Positions 1 to 6,167 of a DNA stretch of 7,777 nt are shown piece after piece. Origin of the DNA: JBBRLA01 sp038231615. GTDB lineage: Bacteria; Myxococcota_A; Polyangia; Palsa-1104; JAEUJZ01. The stretch is from positions 1-7,777 of the forward strand of contig JBBRLA010000412.1 in assembly GCA_038231615.1 (NCBI GenBank), read 5' to 3'. Made by a program: the position numbers and the translations under genes. Each line of letters starts with the position of its first letter. Within the stretch, counting starts at the first letter, position 1. Below the pieces are notes generated by a model. The model was given only the letters and a program-made list of their open reading frames with translations. It had not been told where the DNA came from and made no database searches.

Positions 1-177
1 AACCCCGAGTTCGCCACCCTTCCGGTGGTGGTCTTCTCGGCCTACCACGTCTTCGGCGAGCGCGCCCTGCTTCTGGGAGCGACCCGCTTCCTACAAAAAC
101 CCGCGCCGCTGGACCTTCTGGCCAGCACCATCGAGGAGTGCCTGCGTCCCATGGCCAGGACCCAGCCGGTGGCGTGA
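1..177 (+). CDS. Response regulator receiver domain, C-terminal end (5' partial)
   Basis: Frame 1 is open from the window edge to TGA at 175-177 and gives the last 58 residues of a protein. The visible part matches the second half of a CheY-like receiver domain. It has a beta-4 strand LPVVVFSAY with the conserved Ser/Thr (S13 of the fragment), then a helix ending LLLGA, then beta-5 with an aromatic switch position (F30) and the conserved Lys-Pro (K33-P34) in FLQKP. A final amphipathic helix follows (DLLASTIEECL). The protein ends about 15 residues after this helix, so there is no C-terminal output domain. It is either a stand-alone receiver or a receiver at the end of a larger protein such as a hybrid kinase. 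The phosphoacceptor Asp would lie outside the window. It should act in the cytoplasm in a two-component pathway; the partner is not visible. Confidence 0.85.
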   Translation, partial: NPEFATLPVVVFSAYHVFGERALLLGATRFLQKPAPLDLLASTIEECLRPMARTQPVA

Positions 178-282
178 GCCCCAGCCAGAGGCGTGAGGTG
201 AGATCGACTGATCAACCGCGGCACCCGCGGTACTTCGCGATCGCCGCTCACATGGGCCGTGGACAACCCGTTTTTCGCTCCG

Positions 283-291
283 TGCTATCTT
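283..291 (+). promoter_or_regulatory. Extended -10 promoter element upstream of the lipoprotein hydrolase gene
   Basis: TGcTATCTT is a TGn-extended -10 hexamer (TATCTT at 286-291) 29 bases before the ATG at 321. A GGAG Shine-Dalgarno lies at 310-313, seven bases from the ATG. No convincing -35 is present; GACAAC at 262-267 is 18 bases away and weak. The gene downstream (2422) has a very similar element at almost the same distance, which supports a shared sigma-70-type promoter pattern. The promoter role is inferred from the match and spacing only. Confidence 0.4.
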
Positions 292-320
292 CGGCGCCTC
301 GCTGCAACTGGAGTCCGTTC

Positions 321-2348
321 ATGATGCTCCGCCCGCCCGCTCCGTCCCGCACCGATCGTCGCCCGATGCCCCTTTTTCTCGCGCCGCTCCTGTGCTGTGC
401 CCTGCTCGGATGCGGGTCGGATGACGTCCCGCCCGACCCACCTTATACCGCCGACTGCGATCCCTTGATGGGCCCGGGCATGCCCTGTTCGATGCCCTGG
501 CCCTCCAGCCTCTACCTGAAAGAGGACGCCTCCCGCAAAACCGGCTATGCCCTGCGCTTCGGCGCAGCCAGCCTGCCGGCGACCCAGCAGGGTGCGGCGA
601 TCCTGCCGGGGCCCTACAACAAGCTGGACGGCTACAGCGTTGGCACGCCGCTGCTGGTGATCTTCCCCAACGTCAACGCCAGCCAGATGGCCTCGGAGGA
701 CCACATCGAGCGGTCCCTGGACCCGGCGGCGCCGGTGCTGTGGTTCGAGGACAGCGGCGGGACGGTGAAGCCGGTACCCTACTGGGTCGAACTGGACGGC
801 ACCGAGTTGGACCCGACGTTGCAGACGCTGATCGTGCGCCCGGCGAAGATCCTCAAGGAGGGCACGCGCTACGTGGTGGCTTTCCGCGGCCTGCGCGATC
901 GCATGGGCGCGGCGATCGCCCCGTCGCGGGCGTTCCAGAGGTTGCGGGACGGGCAGTCCGGGTCGGTGCCGCTATTGGCCGCGCGGCAGGCGCGCTTCGA
1001 CAAGGTGTTCGCCACGCTGGAGGCGCAAGGGGTGAAGCGAGACGGGCTGACCCTGGCATGGGACTTCGTCACCGATAGCAACGAGGCGGTGCACGGCGAT
1101 CTTCTGCGCATGCGCGACGATGCGCTGACGCAGGCCGGGACGATGGGGCCAGCGTTCTCCGACATCAAGGTCACGACCTACGTCAAGGTCGCCGATGGGG
1201 GCACCCACGAGGTCGATGCCAACATCGCCCTGCAGGTGGAGGGCAGCTTCGAGGTACCGAACTACCTGGCGCCGCTGGAGCTGCCGGGCTTCTCCGGGTC
1301 GCAGCTGAACCGCGACGGGGCGGGCAAGGTGCAGGCAAATGGGACGCGGAAGTCGCACTTCTGGGTGCGCATCCCGTACTCGGCGCTTACCGGGACGCCC
1401 CACGGGCTGGTGATCTACGGCCACGGGCTGCTGGGCTCGGGAGACCAGGTGCGCAGCGACTTCAACGGGAAGATCGCCAACGACCACAACCTGATCTTCT
1501 TCGCGGCGGATCTGACCGGCATGGCGGAGGACGACCAGGGACCGGTGATCAAAATCCTGCAGGACCTGGGGCGTTTTTCGTCCCTGGCCGACCGGCTGCA
1601 CCAGGGGATGATCGAGTGGGTGCTGCTGGCCCGGGGGATGCGGGAGCGGCTGCAAACGGTGCCGGAGGTGGCGGCGATGAGCATCAAGGTGAACCGGGAC
1701 GAGCTGTTCTACTCGGGTATCTCCCAGGGGGGGATCTTCGGCGGGACGTTCGTGGCGCTGAGCCCGGACATCGTGCGCGGACACCTGGGGGTGCCAGGGA
1801 GCAACTACTCGACGCTCTTGCAGCGGTCCACGGACTTCAAAAGCTTCTTCGGGGTGGTCAGCAGCGTGTACCCGGCCAGCGCGGACCAGCTCTTGGCGCT
1901 CTCGGCGATGCAGCTTCTGTGGGACGCGACGGACCCAGTTACCCACTACCGGCACCTGTCGGTGGAGCCGTATCCGGGCAACGCGGCGCATCATGTGCTG
2001 CTGGCCCCGGCGCGGGGGGACAACCAGGTGGCGCCGGTCACCAACGAGGTCCTGGCGCGCAGCGGGCTGGACGTGGCGCTGATGGAGCACTACGACGACG
2101 ACCGGATGCCCTACGGGGTGACGCCGACGCCTTACCCGTATACCGGATCGGGGATCGTCCTTTGGCACTTTGGGAACCCGTGGCCGACGCCGGGCAACCA
2201 CCCGCCCATGGCAGACCAGGCGGGCGACCCGCACGAAAAGCCCCGTCGGCGGGACTCGCACAACGAGCAGATGGTGCATTTCTTCCGCACCGGGATGATC
2301 GAGGACGTTTGCGGCGGGCAGAGCTGCTGGCCTGACGGGCGGCCCTGA
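321..2348 (+). CDS. Lipoprotein with alpha/beta-hydrolase (lipase/esterase-like) domain
   Basis: The start at ATG 321 is chosen because GGAG lies seven bases upstream and the first residues then form a lipoprotein signal: an Arg-rich n-region, a hydrophobic stretch (residues 18-29), and lipobox LLGC with Cys31. The frame is open further back to 138, but that part looks non-coding. The product is 675 residues. After a Cys/Pro-rich linker, residues ~55-250 resemble the N-terminal part of bacterial extracellular lipases (for example, PYWVELD, TLIVRPAK, then an EGTRYVVAFRGL strand). Residues ~345-660 form the hydrolase core, with a probable oxyanion-hole motif YGHG (366-369), nucleophile elbow GISQG (Ser468), a likely acid in GDNQ (Asp567), and candidate catalytic His at 637 or 647. 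The C-terminus has a Cys pair (VCGGQSCW). It is probably anchored in the outer membrane and hydrolyses an ester, with lipid or polyester as possible substrates; the substrate is unknown. The fold and lipoprotein calls are firm; the enzyme activity is inference. Confidence 0.8.
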   Translation: MMLRPPAPSRTDRRPMPLFLAPLLCCALLGCGSDDVPPDPPYTADCDPLMGPGMPCSMPWPSSLYLKEDASRKTGYALRFGAASLPATQQGAAILPGPYNKLDGYSVGTPLLVIFPNVNASQMASEDHIERSLDPAAPVLWFEDSGGTVKPVPYWVELDGTELDPTLQTLIVRPAKILKEGTRYVVAFRGLRDRMGAAIAPSRAFQRLRDGQSGSVPLLAARQARFDKVFATLEAQGVKRDGLTLAWDFVTDSNEAVHGDLLRMRDDALTQAGTMGPAFSDIKVTTYVKVADGGTHEVDANIALQVEGSFEVPNYLAPLELPGFSGSQLNRDGAGKVQANGTRKSHFWVRIPYSALTGTPHGLVIYGHGLLGSGDQVRSDFNGKIANDHNLIFFAADLTGMAEDDQGPVIKILQDLGRFSSLADRLHQGMIEWVLLARGMRERLQTVPEVAAMSIKVNRDELFYSGISQGGIFGGTFVALSPDIVRGHLGVPGSNYSTLLQRSTDFKSFFGVVSSVYPASADQLLALSAMQLLWDATDPVTHYRHLSVEPYPGNAAHHVLLAPARGDNQVAPVTNEVLARSGLDVALMEHYDDDRMPYGVTPTPYPYTGSGIVLWHFGNPWPTPGNHPPMADQAGDPHEKPRRRDSHNEQMVHFFRTGMIEDVCGGQSCWPDGRP

Positions 2349-2382
2349 TGCGATCCGGCGGCACCTGATCGGCAAGAAAGAG

Positions 2383-2391
2383 TGGTACTTT
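2383..2391 (+). promoter_or_regulatory. Extended -10 promoter element upstream of the GH25 gene
   Basis: TGgTACTTT (hexamer TACTTT at 2386-2391) lies 30 bases before the ATG at 2422, within the 73-base gap after the hydrolase gene. It has the same TGnTAnctT shape and nearly the same distance to the start codon as the element at 283-291. A GAGG Shine-Dalgarno at 2411-2414 sits seven bases from the start. This suggests that the lysozyme gene is transcribed on its own as well as, or instead of, by read-through. Inferred from pattern only. Confidence 0.4.
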
Positions 2392-2421
2392 GCCAGCGGT
2401 AACCCCTTACGAGGTCTGAAC

Positions 2422-3786
2422 ATGAGGCCGACCGCCGCCGGATTTTACGCTTTCCTTTTCTCGTTGGCTCAGGGAGTCGGCGGGTGCGGCGGCGGGCGGG
2501 AAGTGCCGGGCAGCCTCGGGCAGGAGGTGCGCTTCTGCCCCGGCCCCAGCACCCTGGAAGGCATCGACGTCTCGCAGTACCAGGGCGGCATCAACTGGGG
2601 CGCGGTCAAGGGGTCGGGGCGGGCCTTCGCCATCGCCCGGGTCGGAGACGGCCTCTACGTGGACCCGACCTTCGCCGCCAACTGGAGCGGCATCAAGAGC
2701 GCCGGCATGGTCCGCAGCGCCTATCAGTTCTTCCGCCCCGGGACCGATCCCAACGCCCAGGCGGACCTTTTCTTGAGCAAGATCGGCGCGCTGGGACCGG
2801 GCGACTTGCCGCCGATGCTGGACGTCGAGGCCACCGATGGGCAGCCTGCCAACGTCATCGCCAGCCATGTGCAGACGTGGATCAACCGCGTCACCTCGGC
2901 CACCGGCAGGGCGCCGATGGTCTATACCGGCAAATACTTCTGGCAGGACAACGTCGGCCTGACGATTCCCGGCAACCCGCTGGTGCTGGCCGCCTGGGTC
3001 GCGGGTTGTCCCGACACGCCCAGCCAGTGGGACCACTGGACCTTCTGGCAGTACGCCGACAACGGCAGCGTCTCCGGCATCGGCGGCGCGGTGGACCTGG
3101 ACCGCTTCAACGGCACCCAGACCGACCTCACCAACCTGGCAGGCGGGGCGGAGTGGTCGGCCCGGTTCGTCAGCCAGTCCTTCCCCTACGCCATGGATGC
3201 CTTGACGATGACCGCCGGACAGCGGGTGGCGGCCTACATCGAGATGCGCAACGTCGGCACCCGCACCTGGGACGGCGCGACGCGCATCGCCCTGACCCAG
3301 TCGCGGGACCGCAAGAGTGCCTTCTTCGACTCGGCCACCTGGCTCTCGGAGAACCGCCTCGCGGGGGTCAGCGGCACCGTGGCGCCGGGCGGGACCTTCC
3401 GCTTCGCCTTCTTTTTCCACGCGCCGCAGAGTTCGGGCAACTACCACGAGCACTTCGGCATGGTGCAGGAGGGCGTCCACTGGTTCAGCGACCCGGGCCA
3501 GGGGGGGCCGCCGGACAACCAGCTGGAGGTGCAGATCAACGTGGTATCGGCCCCGCCGCCCCCACCGGACCTGCGGGCCCCCGAGCCGGATGCCGCGACC
3601 CCGTCGGGGGATCTGGGCCTGGACGGCGGCGTTGGAGGAGATGAGGGCCCCACGGGGGAGATCCAGGGAGGCTGCGCCTGTCAGGCCACAGGCAGGGGAG
3701 GGATTCAGGGGCCCGGCGGGACGCTGGCCCTGCTCCTTCTGTGCGGCCTATGCATCATGCTTTGGCGCAGCCGACTCGTCCGGTAA
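2422..3786 (+). CDS. Secreted GH25 lysozyme with NBR1-like Ig domain and MYXO-CTERM-like tail
   Basis: The product is 454 residues; the start has GAGG seven bases upstream. The N-terminus is a signal peptide with a possible lipobox (VGGC, Cys22). Residues ~46-232 are a glycoside hydrolase family 25 domain (N-acetylmuramidase, cleaves the peptidoglycan glycan chain). It has GIDVSQYQG (Asp49), the catalytic DxE pair in LDVEAT (Asp134, Glu136), FWQY (209-211), and DLDRFNG (225-231) at the domain end. Residues ~244-375 match the NBR1/FW-type Ig-like domain (conserved RNVGTRTW, LTQSRD and HFGMVQEGVHWF). A Pro/Gly/Asp-rich linker (~376-415) leads to GGCAC (417-421), a hydrophobic segment (~434-447) and a basic end RSRLVR, which is the layout of a MYXO-CTERM sorting tail. 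The protein acts outside the inner membrane on peptidoglycan, in wall turnover, competition or predation; which of these cannot be told. All three domain calls rest on recognisable motifs. Confidence 0.92.
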   Translation: MRPTAAGFYAFLFSLAQGVGGCGGGREVPGSLGQEVRFCPGPSTLEGIDVSQYQGGINWGAVKGSGRAFAIARVGDGLYVDPTFAANWSGIKSAGMVRSAYQFFRPGTDPNAQADLFLSKIGALGPGDLPPMLDVEATDGQPANVIASHVQTWINRVTSATGRAPMVYTGKYFWQDNVGLTIPGNPLVLAAWVAGCPDTPSQWDHWTFWQYADNGSVSGIGGAVDLDRFNGTQTDLTNLAGGAEWSARFVSQSFPYAMDALTMTAGQRVAAYIEMRNVGTRTWDGATRIALTQSRDRKSAFFDSATWLSENRLAGVSGTVAPGGTFRFAFFFHAPQSSGNYHEHFGMVQEGVHWFSDPGQGGPPDNQLEVQINVVSAPPPPPDLRAPEPDAATPSGDLGLDGGVGGDEGPTGEIQGGCACQATGRGGIQGPGGTLALLLLCGLCIMLWRSRLVR

Positions 3787-3908
3787 CCCGCTGCCTCACC
3801 GGGCCTGTGCGCGGGCGCGGTTCCCTGCAATCGGGGGCGAGTGTGCCCAGTCTTGTTGGTCTACAGGGTTCATTCGTGCGCCTCCCGAAGAGAATCAAAA
3901 GATTCTTC

Positions 3909-3938
3909 TTGACTGAAGAACCGACTTTGTACTACTTA
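3909..3938 (+). promoter_or_regulatory. Candidate promoter for the 4127 gene, overlapped by inverted repeats
   Basis: TTGACT at 3909-3914 is a good -35 match. TACTTA at 3933-3938, 18 bases on, is a possible -10; TACTAC at 3930-3935 is an alternative with a 15-base gap. Two inverted repeats flank or overlap the -35: AGAATC-AAAA-GATTCT (3891-3906) and TTCTT-GACTG-AAGAA (3906-3920). The second covers the -35 and could be a repressor site. The hairpin at 3891-3906 could instead be a weak terminator for the lysozyme gene, but no clean T-run follows. All of this is inference from short matches. Confidence 0.3.
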
Positions 3939-4036
3939 CCTCGTCCCTCGGCAAACTCATGAATCCCTTCGTCCCCACCCTGATCTCCCTCGTCGCCCTC
4001 CTTCGCGCCGCGTCCCGCTCTTCGCCGTGTAGTTAG

Positions 4037-4053
4037 CCCTTTAAAGGGGCCCC
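4037..4053. repeat. Overlapping perfect palindromes in the leader
   Basis: CCCTTTAAAGGG (12 bp, perfect) at 4037-4048 shares its last three G with GGGGCCCC (8 bp, perfect) at 4046-4053. Only one of the two could pair at a time in a single strand. The site lies about 75 bases before the ATG at 4127, within the likely leader. It could be a protein-binding site or may have no role. Confidence 0.4.
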
Positions 4054-4126
4054 ACCCGCGAACGAGAAAGGAGCGACCTGAAAAAAGAGACCCGGCGAAC
4101 CCGAACCACTGATCGAAGGAGCATTC

Positions 4127-5050
4127 ATGGCCCAGTACGCACGCAAGCTTCACTATTCCCCGACGGGGATAGTTTTATCTCTTGGCAATGACCTGAGACG
4201 CCCCGGGCCCCTGGGCGAAGAGGTCCTGATCTTCAAGGAGCCCACCGAGACCATCATCGTCAATTCCGCGACCGACCTGAAGCCAGCCACGGCGGTCACT
4301 CGCCAGGCGGTCAAGCAGTTCTGCACCGATTTCGAGGGCCTGATGTTCTCCGAAGGAGGCATCACCCCGCAGTTGCTGACCTGCGTGTCGATGGGCTTCG
4401 AGCTGGTGATGCTGCGCATCGACGCCTCCGCCAACGCGCAGATGTCGCAGGTGCCCGACCACGCCGACACCTTGCTGATCCCGGCGGTCGCCTCGATCTT
4501 CAAGTCCGAGCAGCTCCTGCGCAATGAAGACCCGGCCCTGTTGCGCGATGAGAACCTGGACCACGTGCGGCTGGCACAGGAGCTGGTCGAAGGCCACCAG
4601 GCCATGCTCGACGCCATCGATCCGCTGCATTGGGGGTCCACCGCCAGGAAGGTCCAGGCCCAGCAGGTGCTCTATGACTTCTGCAAGCGCGTGGGCAACA
4701 ACGGCAAGTCGGCGATCGATCGCAACCGCATCCTGACCCTGGCGATGACCCCGCTGCGGATCTTGCTGGGACAGGCGGCCGGTACCGCGCAGGAGACCAA
4801 GCAGGTCATCGCGCAAGTCTCCCACCAAGTCGAGGCCGCCACGCTGGCCCGGGTCAAGGAGGTGCTAGACGCCCAGGCCGCGTCCACCTTGGCGGTGCCG
4901 CCGAGCAGCACCGGGACCGGGGGCCTTACGGGGGCCCACGCACCGGGCCAGAAGCCGGTGCCGCCCGGGGCCATGCCGGTCGTGCCGGTGCATCCCAAGC
5001 CCAAGCGCCGCGGCGCCTCCAGCGGCCGGCCGCCTACGCTGCCGAAGTAA
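4127..5050 (+). CDS. Hypothetical protein, 307 residues, Pro/Gly-rich basic tail
   Basis: The start is fixed by AAGGAG five bases upstream of the ATG. I do not recognise the family. There is no signal peptide or membrane segment, so it is probably cytoplasmic. Residues 1-60 look beta-rich (HYSPTGIVLSLGND, EEVLIFKEP, ETIIVNSATD). Residues ~65-265 look mostly helical, with an acidic central part (LLRNEDPALLRDENLDHVRL), WGST near 169-172, and a heptad-like stretch ETKQVIAQVSHQVEAATLARVKEVLDAQ (about 237-265; only the pattern is meant) that could form a coiled coil. The last ~45 residues are disordered-looking and rich in Pro, Gly and Thr, ending in a basic patch KPKRRG. Codon use is strongly GC-biased and even, as in the upstream genes, so it belongs to the host backbone rather than the accessory block. 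The function is unknown; a regulatory or structural scaffold role is only a guess. Confidence 0.75.
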   Translation: MAQYARKLHYSPTGIVLSLGNDLRRPGPLGEEVLIFKEPTETIIVNSATDLKPATAVTRQAVKQFCTDFEGLMFSEGGITPQLLTCVSMGFELVMLRIDASANAQMSQVPDHADTLLIPAVASIFKSEQLLRNEDPALLRDENLDHVRLAQELVEGHQAMLDAIDPLHWGSTARKVQAQQVLYDFCKRVGNNGKSAIDRNRILTLAMTPLRILLGQAAGTAQETKQVIAQVSHQVEAATLARVKEVLDAQAASTLAVPPSSTGTGGLTGAHAPGQKPVPPGAMPVVPVHPKPKRRGASSGRPPTLPK

Positions 5051-5178
5051 AGCAGCGCCCGCCACGGCCCCTCTTCCCTCCACGGCCTCAGGTATGAACC
5101 CGCAGGTCAGATCTCGCCAAGCGTCTTTTCCATAATCACGCGCTTCCTGAAGTGGCGGCTGCCGACGCCTCACATAGT

Positions 5179-5204
5179 GCCATAGCAGCGAGGGGGGCTA
5201 TGGC
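5179..5204. repeat. Inverted repeat, 8-bp perfect arms
   Basis: GCCATAGC (5179-5186) and GCTATGGC (5197-5204) are perfect inverse complements separated by 10 purine-rich bases. It lies about 130 bases beyond the stop of the 4127 gene. It might act as a transcription terminator or 3' stabilising stem, though no T-run follows. The palindrome GGCTAGCC directly follows it at 5205-5212. Confidence 0.5.
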
Positions 5205-5274
5205 GGCTAGCCACGCCAGCATTACTACTTATTCTTGTTCCTGAGGAGTTCTGAGTGCGCAAGGGTTTATCGTT

Positions 5275-5292
5275 GGATTTAGGGGATTTAGG
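5275..5292. repeat. 9-bp tandem duplication (GGATTTAGG x2)
   Basis: GGATTTAGG occurs at 5275-5283 and again at 5284-5292 with no gap. It lies in the AT-rich patch of the junction region. It is a small slippage-type duplication; no function is implied. Confidence 0.7.
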
Positions 5293-5319
5293 CTCTAACT
5301 TTTTGTTGTTAAACTGCGG

Positions 5320-5337
5320 CAGGCTCACCAGGCTCAC
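5320..5337. repeat. 9-bp tandem duplication (CAGGCTCAC x2)
   Basis: CAGGCTCAC occurs at 5320-5328 and 5329-5337 with no gap, 27 bases after the other 9-bp duplication. It overlaps the end of the open frame that continues from the 5502 gene (its TGA complement lies at 5334-5336). Likely replication slippage. Confidence 0.7.
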
Positions 5338-5501
5338 CGGTCATCCAAGCACGCCCGCAGAAACAGCAAGTTGCATTCCCTTGATGATGCCTCAATGTTG
5401 TTGATGAAATTCACCTTTGCCCCGCCAGGGCAGCCGTCATGGGGCAGGCTTAAGTATCCCAACTTCAGCGCGACTTCCGAACTCTCGTCACCAAACCCTA
5501 T
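5334..5501 (-). pseudogene. In-frame coding-like extension after the stop of the 5502 gene
   Basis: On the minus strand, the frame of the gene at 5502-6167 stops at TGA (5504-5502), then runs open for another 55 codons in the same frame to a second TGA (5336-5334). The extension includes VALKLGYLSLPHDGCPGG and a following FINNIEASSRECNLLFLRAC, which reads like real protein rather than low-complexity shadow. It has no ribosome binding site and no early ATG in this frame. It may be the original C-terminus lost to a nonsense change, the tail of another decayed gene, or chance: 55 open codons are not rare at this GC content. Selenocysteine or read-through is possible but has no positive support. 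Confidence 0.3.
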
Positions 5502-6167
5502 TCACCGCGATGCCGAGGGCTCCGGGCGCTTAAGCATCTCGGCGAGCGGTGCAATCAGTATCTTCTCAACTGCGGAGCGGTTAGGCAGAAGCGCCAAATC
5601 GGTCTTCAAACGGCGCGTCAGCAGCCACTCGGCACCGGCCGGCGCAGCTAGCATCTGGCCAGGCTCGGGAGGGGCCTCCGCGATCAGCGCATCCGCCTCC
5701 TCCCAGTTCGCGACAATGCCATCGCGTGGAAAGATTCGGGTGGCCGAGGCATGGACGGGAGAGCAACATGCGGCGGCGTCGTCCATCTTGAGCGGATCAG
5801 GATGCTGCTTGTTTGGGCCACGCTTCCAGCCGGAATCCAGATGGACGTGCAGGTCCACCCGTGCGGCGCCGACGACCTTGCCATTTTTTTTCGGGTTGGT
5901 CTGCCAGCGCAGCCATACTGCCAGCAGGGGTAGAAAGTGCCACGTGGTGCGATCGCTAAATGGCTTGGTGCTCTTCTCCGGCACGGTCCAGTGGTGGAGC
6001 GGTGTCCACGAGACAAACTCCAGCCCGCTCTCGGCCTTAAGGATGCCGTCTTCAAAGGTACGAAGATAAGTCAGCAGGCGGCGCTGGTAGTCCGCGAGCC
6101 AGCGCGACGCGATGCGCGCGTTCACCAGAGATTCGGTGGACAGGATCGGATCGTCAGTCTCGCTCAT
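5502..6167 (-). CDS. Hypothetical Trp-rich protein, partner of the nuclease-like gene
   Basis: The product is 221 residues. Its ATG overlaps the stop of the upstream gene (ATGA at 6167-6164), and an AGGT Shine-Dalgarno-like motif lies about eight bases before it, so the two genes are translationally coupled and very likely form one operon and one functional unit. I do not recognise the family. It is cytoplasmic, with no signal or membrane segment. Residues 15-45 form an Arg/Leu-rich helix (RIASRWLADYQRRLLTYLRT). Residues ~50-90 are aromatic-rich (FVSWTPLHHW, WHFLPLLAVWLRWQ), with nine Trp in the whole protein. A basic loop NPKKNGK is followed by RVDLHVHLD (103-111). The C-terminal third is helical and Ala/Pro/Leu-rich. 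The HVH pair might bind metal but is not a known motif to me. It may be a specificity, immunity or regulatory subunit for the nuclease-like protein; that is inference from coupling only. Confidence 0.75.
   Translation of the reverse strand: MSETDDPILSTESLVNARIASRWLADYQRRLLTYLRTFEDGILKAESGLEFVSWTPLHHWTVPEKSTKPFSDRTTWHFLPLLAVWLRWQTNPKKNGKVVGAARVDLHVHLDSGWKRGPNKQHPDPLKMDDAAACCSPVHASATRIFPRDGIVANWEEADALIAEAPPEPGQMLAAPAGAEWLLTRRLKTDLALLPNRSAVEKILIAPLAEMLKRPEPSASR

Larger units (their letters stand above)
3787..4126. other. Intergenic region with probable promoter and leader for the 4127 gene
   Basis: This 340-base gap has no convincing gene. It holds a promoter candidate (3909-3938), two small inverted repeats around its -35 (3891-3906 and 3906-3920), a pyrimidine-rich leader (~3945-4030), and a pair of overlapping perfect palindromes, CCCTTTAAAGGG at 4037-4048 and GGGGCCCC at 4046-4053. 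There is an orphan Shine-Dalgarno-like AAAGGAG at 4067-4073. The true Shine-Dalgarno of the next gene is AAGGAG at 4116-4121. If the promoter is right, the mRNA leader is about 180 bases, unusually long next to the ~20-base leaders inferred for the two genes upstream. A 25-codon ATG frame (3959-4036) lacks a ribosome binding site. Confidence 0.5.
5051..5501. other. Gene-poor junction between the backbone and accessory halves
   Basis: The convergent gap between the plus-strand gene ending at 5050 and the minus-strand cassette ending at 5502 holds no complete gene I can support. Contents from left to right: a short minus-strand open stretch of 20 codons (5107-5169) ending in MEKTLGEI that could be a gene remnant; an inverted repeat at 5179-5204; an AT-rich patch at ~5218-5315 unlike its surroundings; two 9-bp tandem duplications (5275-5292, 5320-5337); and a minus-strand open frame (5334-5501) continuing in frame from the gene at 5502. 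The mix of lower GC, small duplications and fragments suggests a decayed insertion boundary. No T-run terminator is evident for either converging gene. Confidence 0.5.

Noticed and set aside
138..320. Upstream extension of the hydrolase gene to ATG 138
   Set aside because: It would overlap the receiver gene, has no Shine-Dalgarno, and would bury the lipoprotein signal peptide about 80 residues inside the protein.
972..2423. 483-residue open frame on the minus strand
   Set aside because: It is antisense to the lipoprotein hydrolase and full of His/Arg/Pro/Val, typical of high-GC antisense shadows. It has no domain motif.
3741..3962. 73-residue plus-strand frame over the end of the lysozyme gene
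   Set aside because: It overlaps the MYXO-CTERM coding end in another frame, lacks a ribosome binding site, and has no domain features.
3959..4036. 25-codon ATG frame in the leader of the 4127 gene (possible leader peptide)
   Set aside because: No ribosome binding site and no run of a regulatory amino acid; most likely chance.
4078..4191. CTG-initiated 37-codon frame after AAAGGAG, overlapping the start of the 4127 gene
   Set aside because: CTG starts are rare, the spacer is only four bases, and the peptide has no recognisable feature. The AAAGGAG alone is noted as odd.
5300..5320. Integron attC core-like GTTAAAC
   Set aside because: It matches GTTRRRY, but no properly spaced RYYYAAC partner or attC-type imperfect stem surrounds it, and no integrase or further cassette sites are visible.
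5502..5504. Selenocysteine or programmed read-through at the TGA of the Trp-rich gene
   Set aside because: I see no clear SECIS-like stem just after the stop and no known selenoprotein motif; a nonsense change or chance is simpler.
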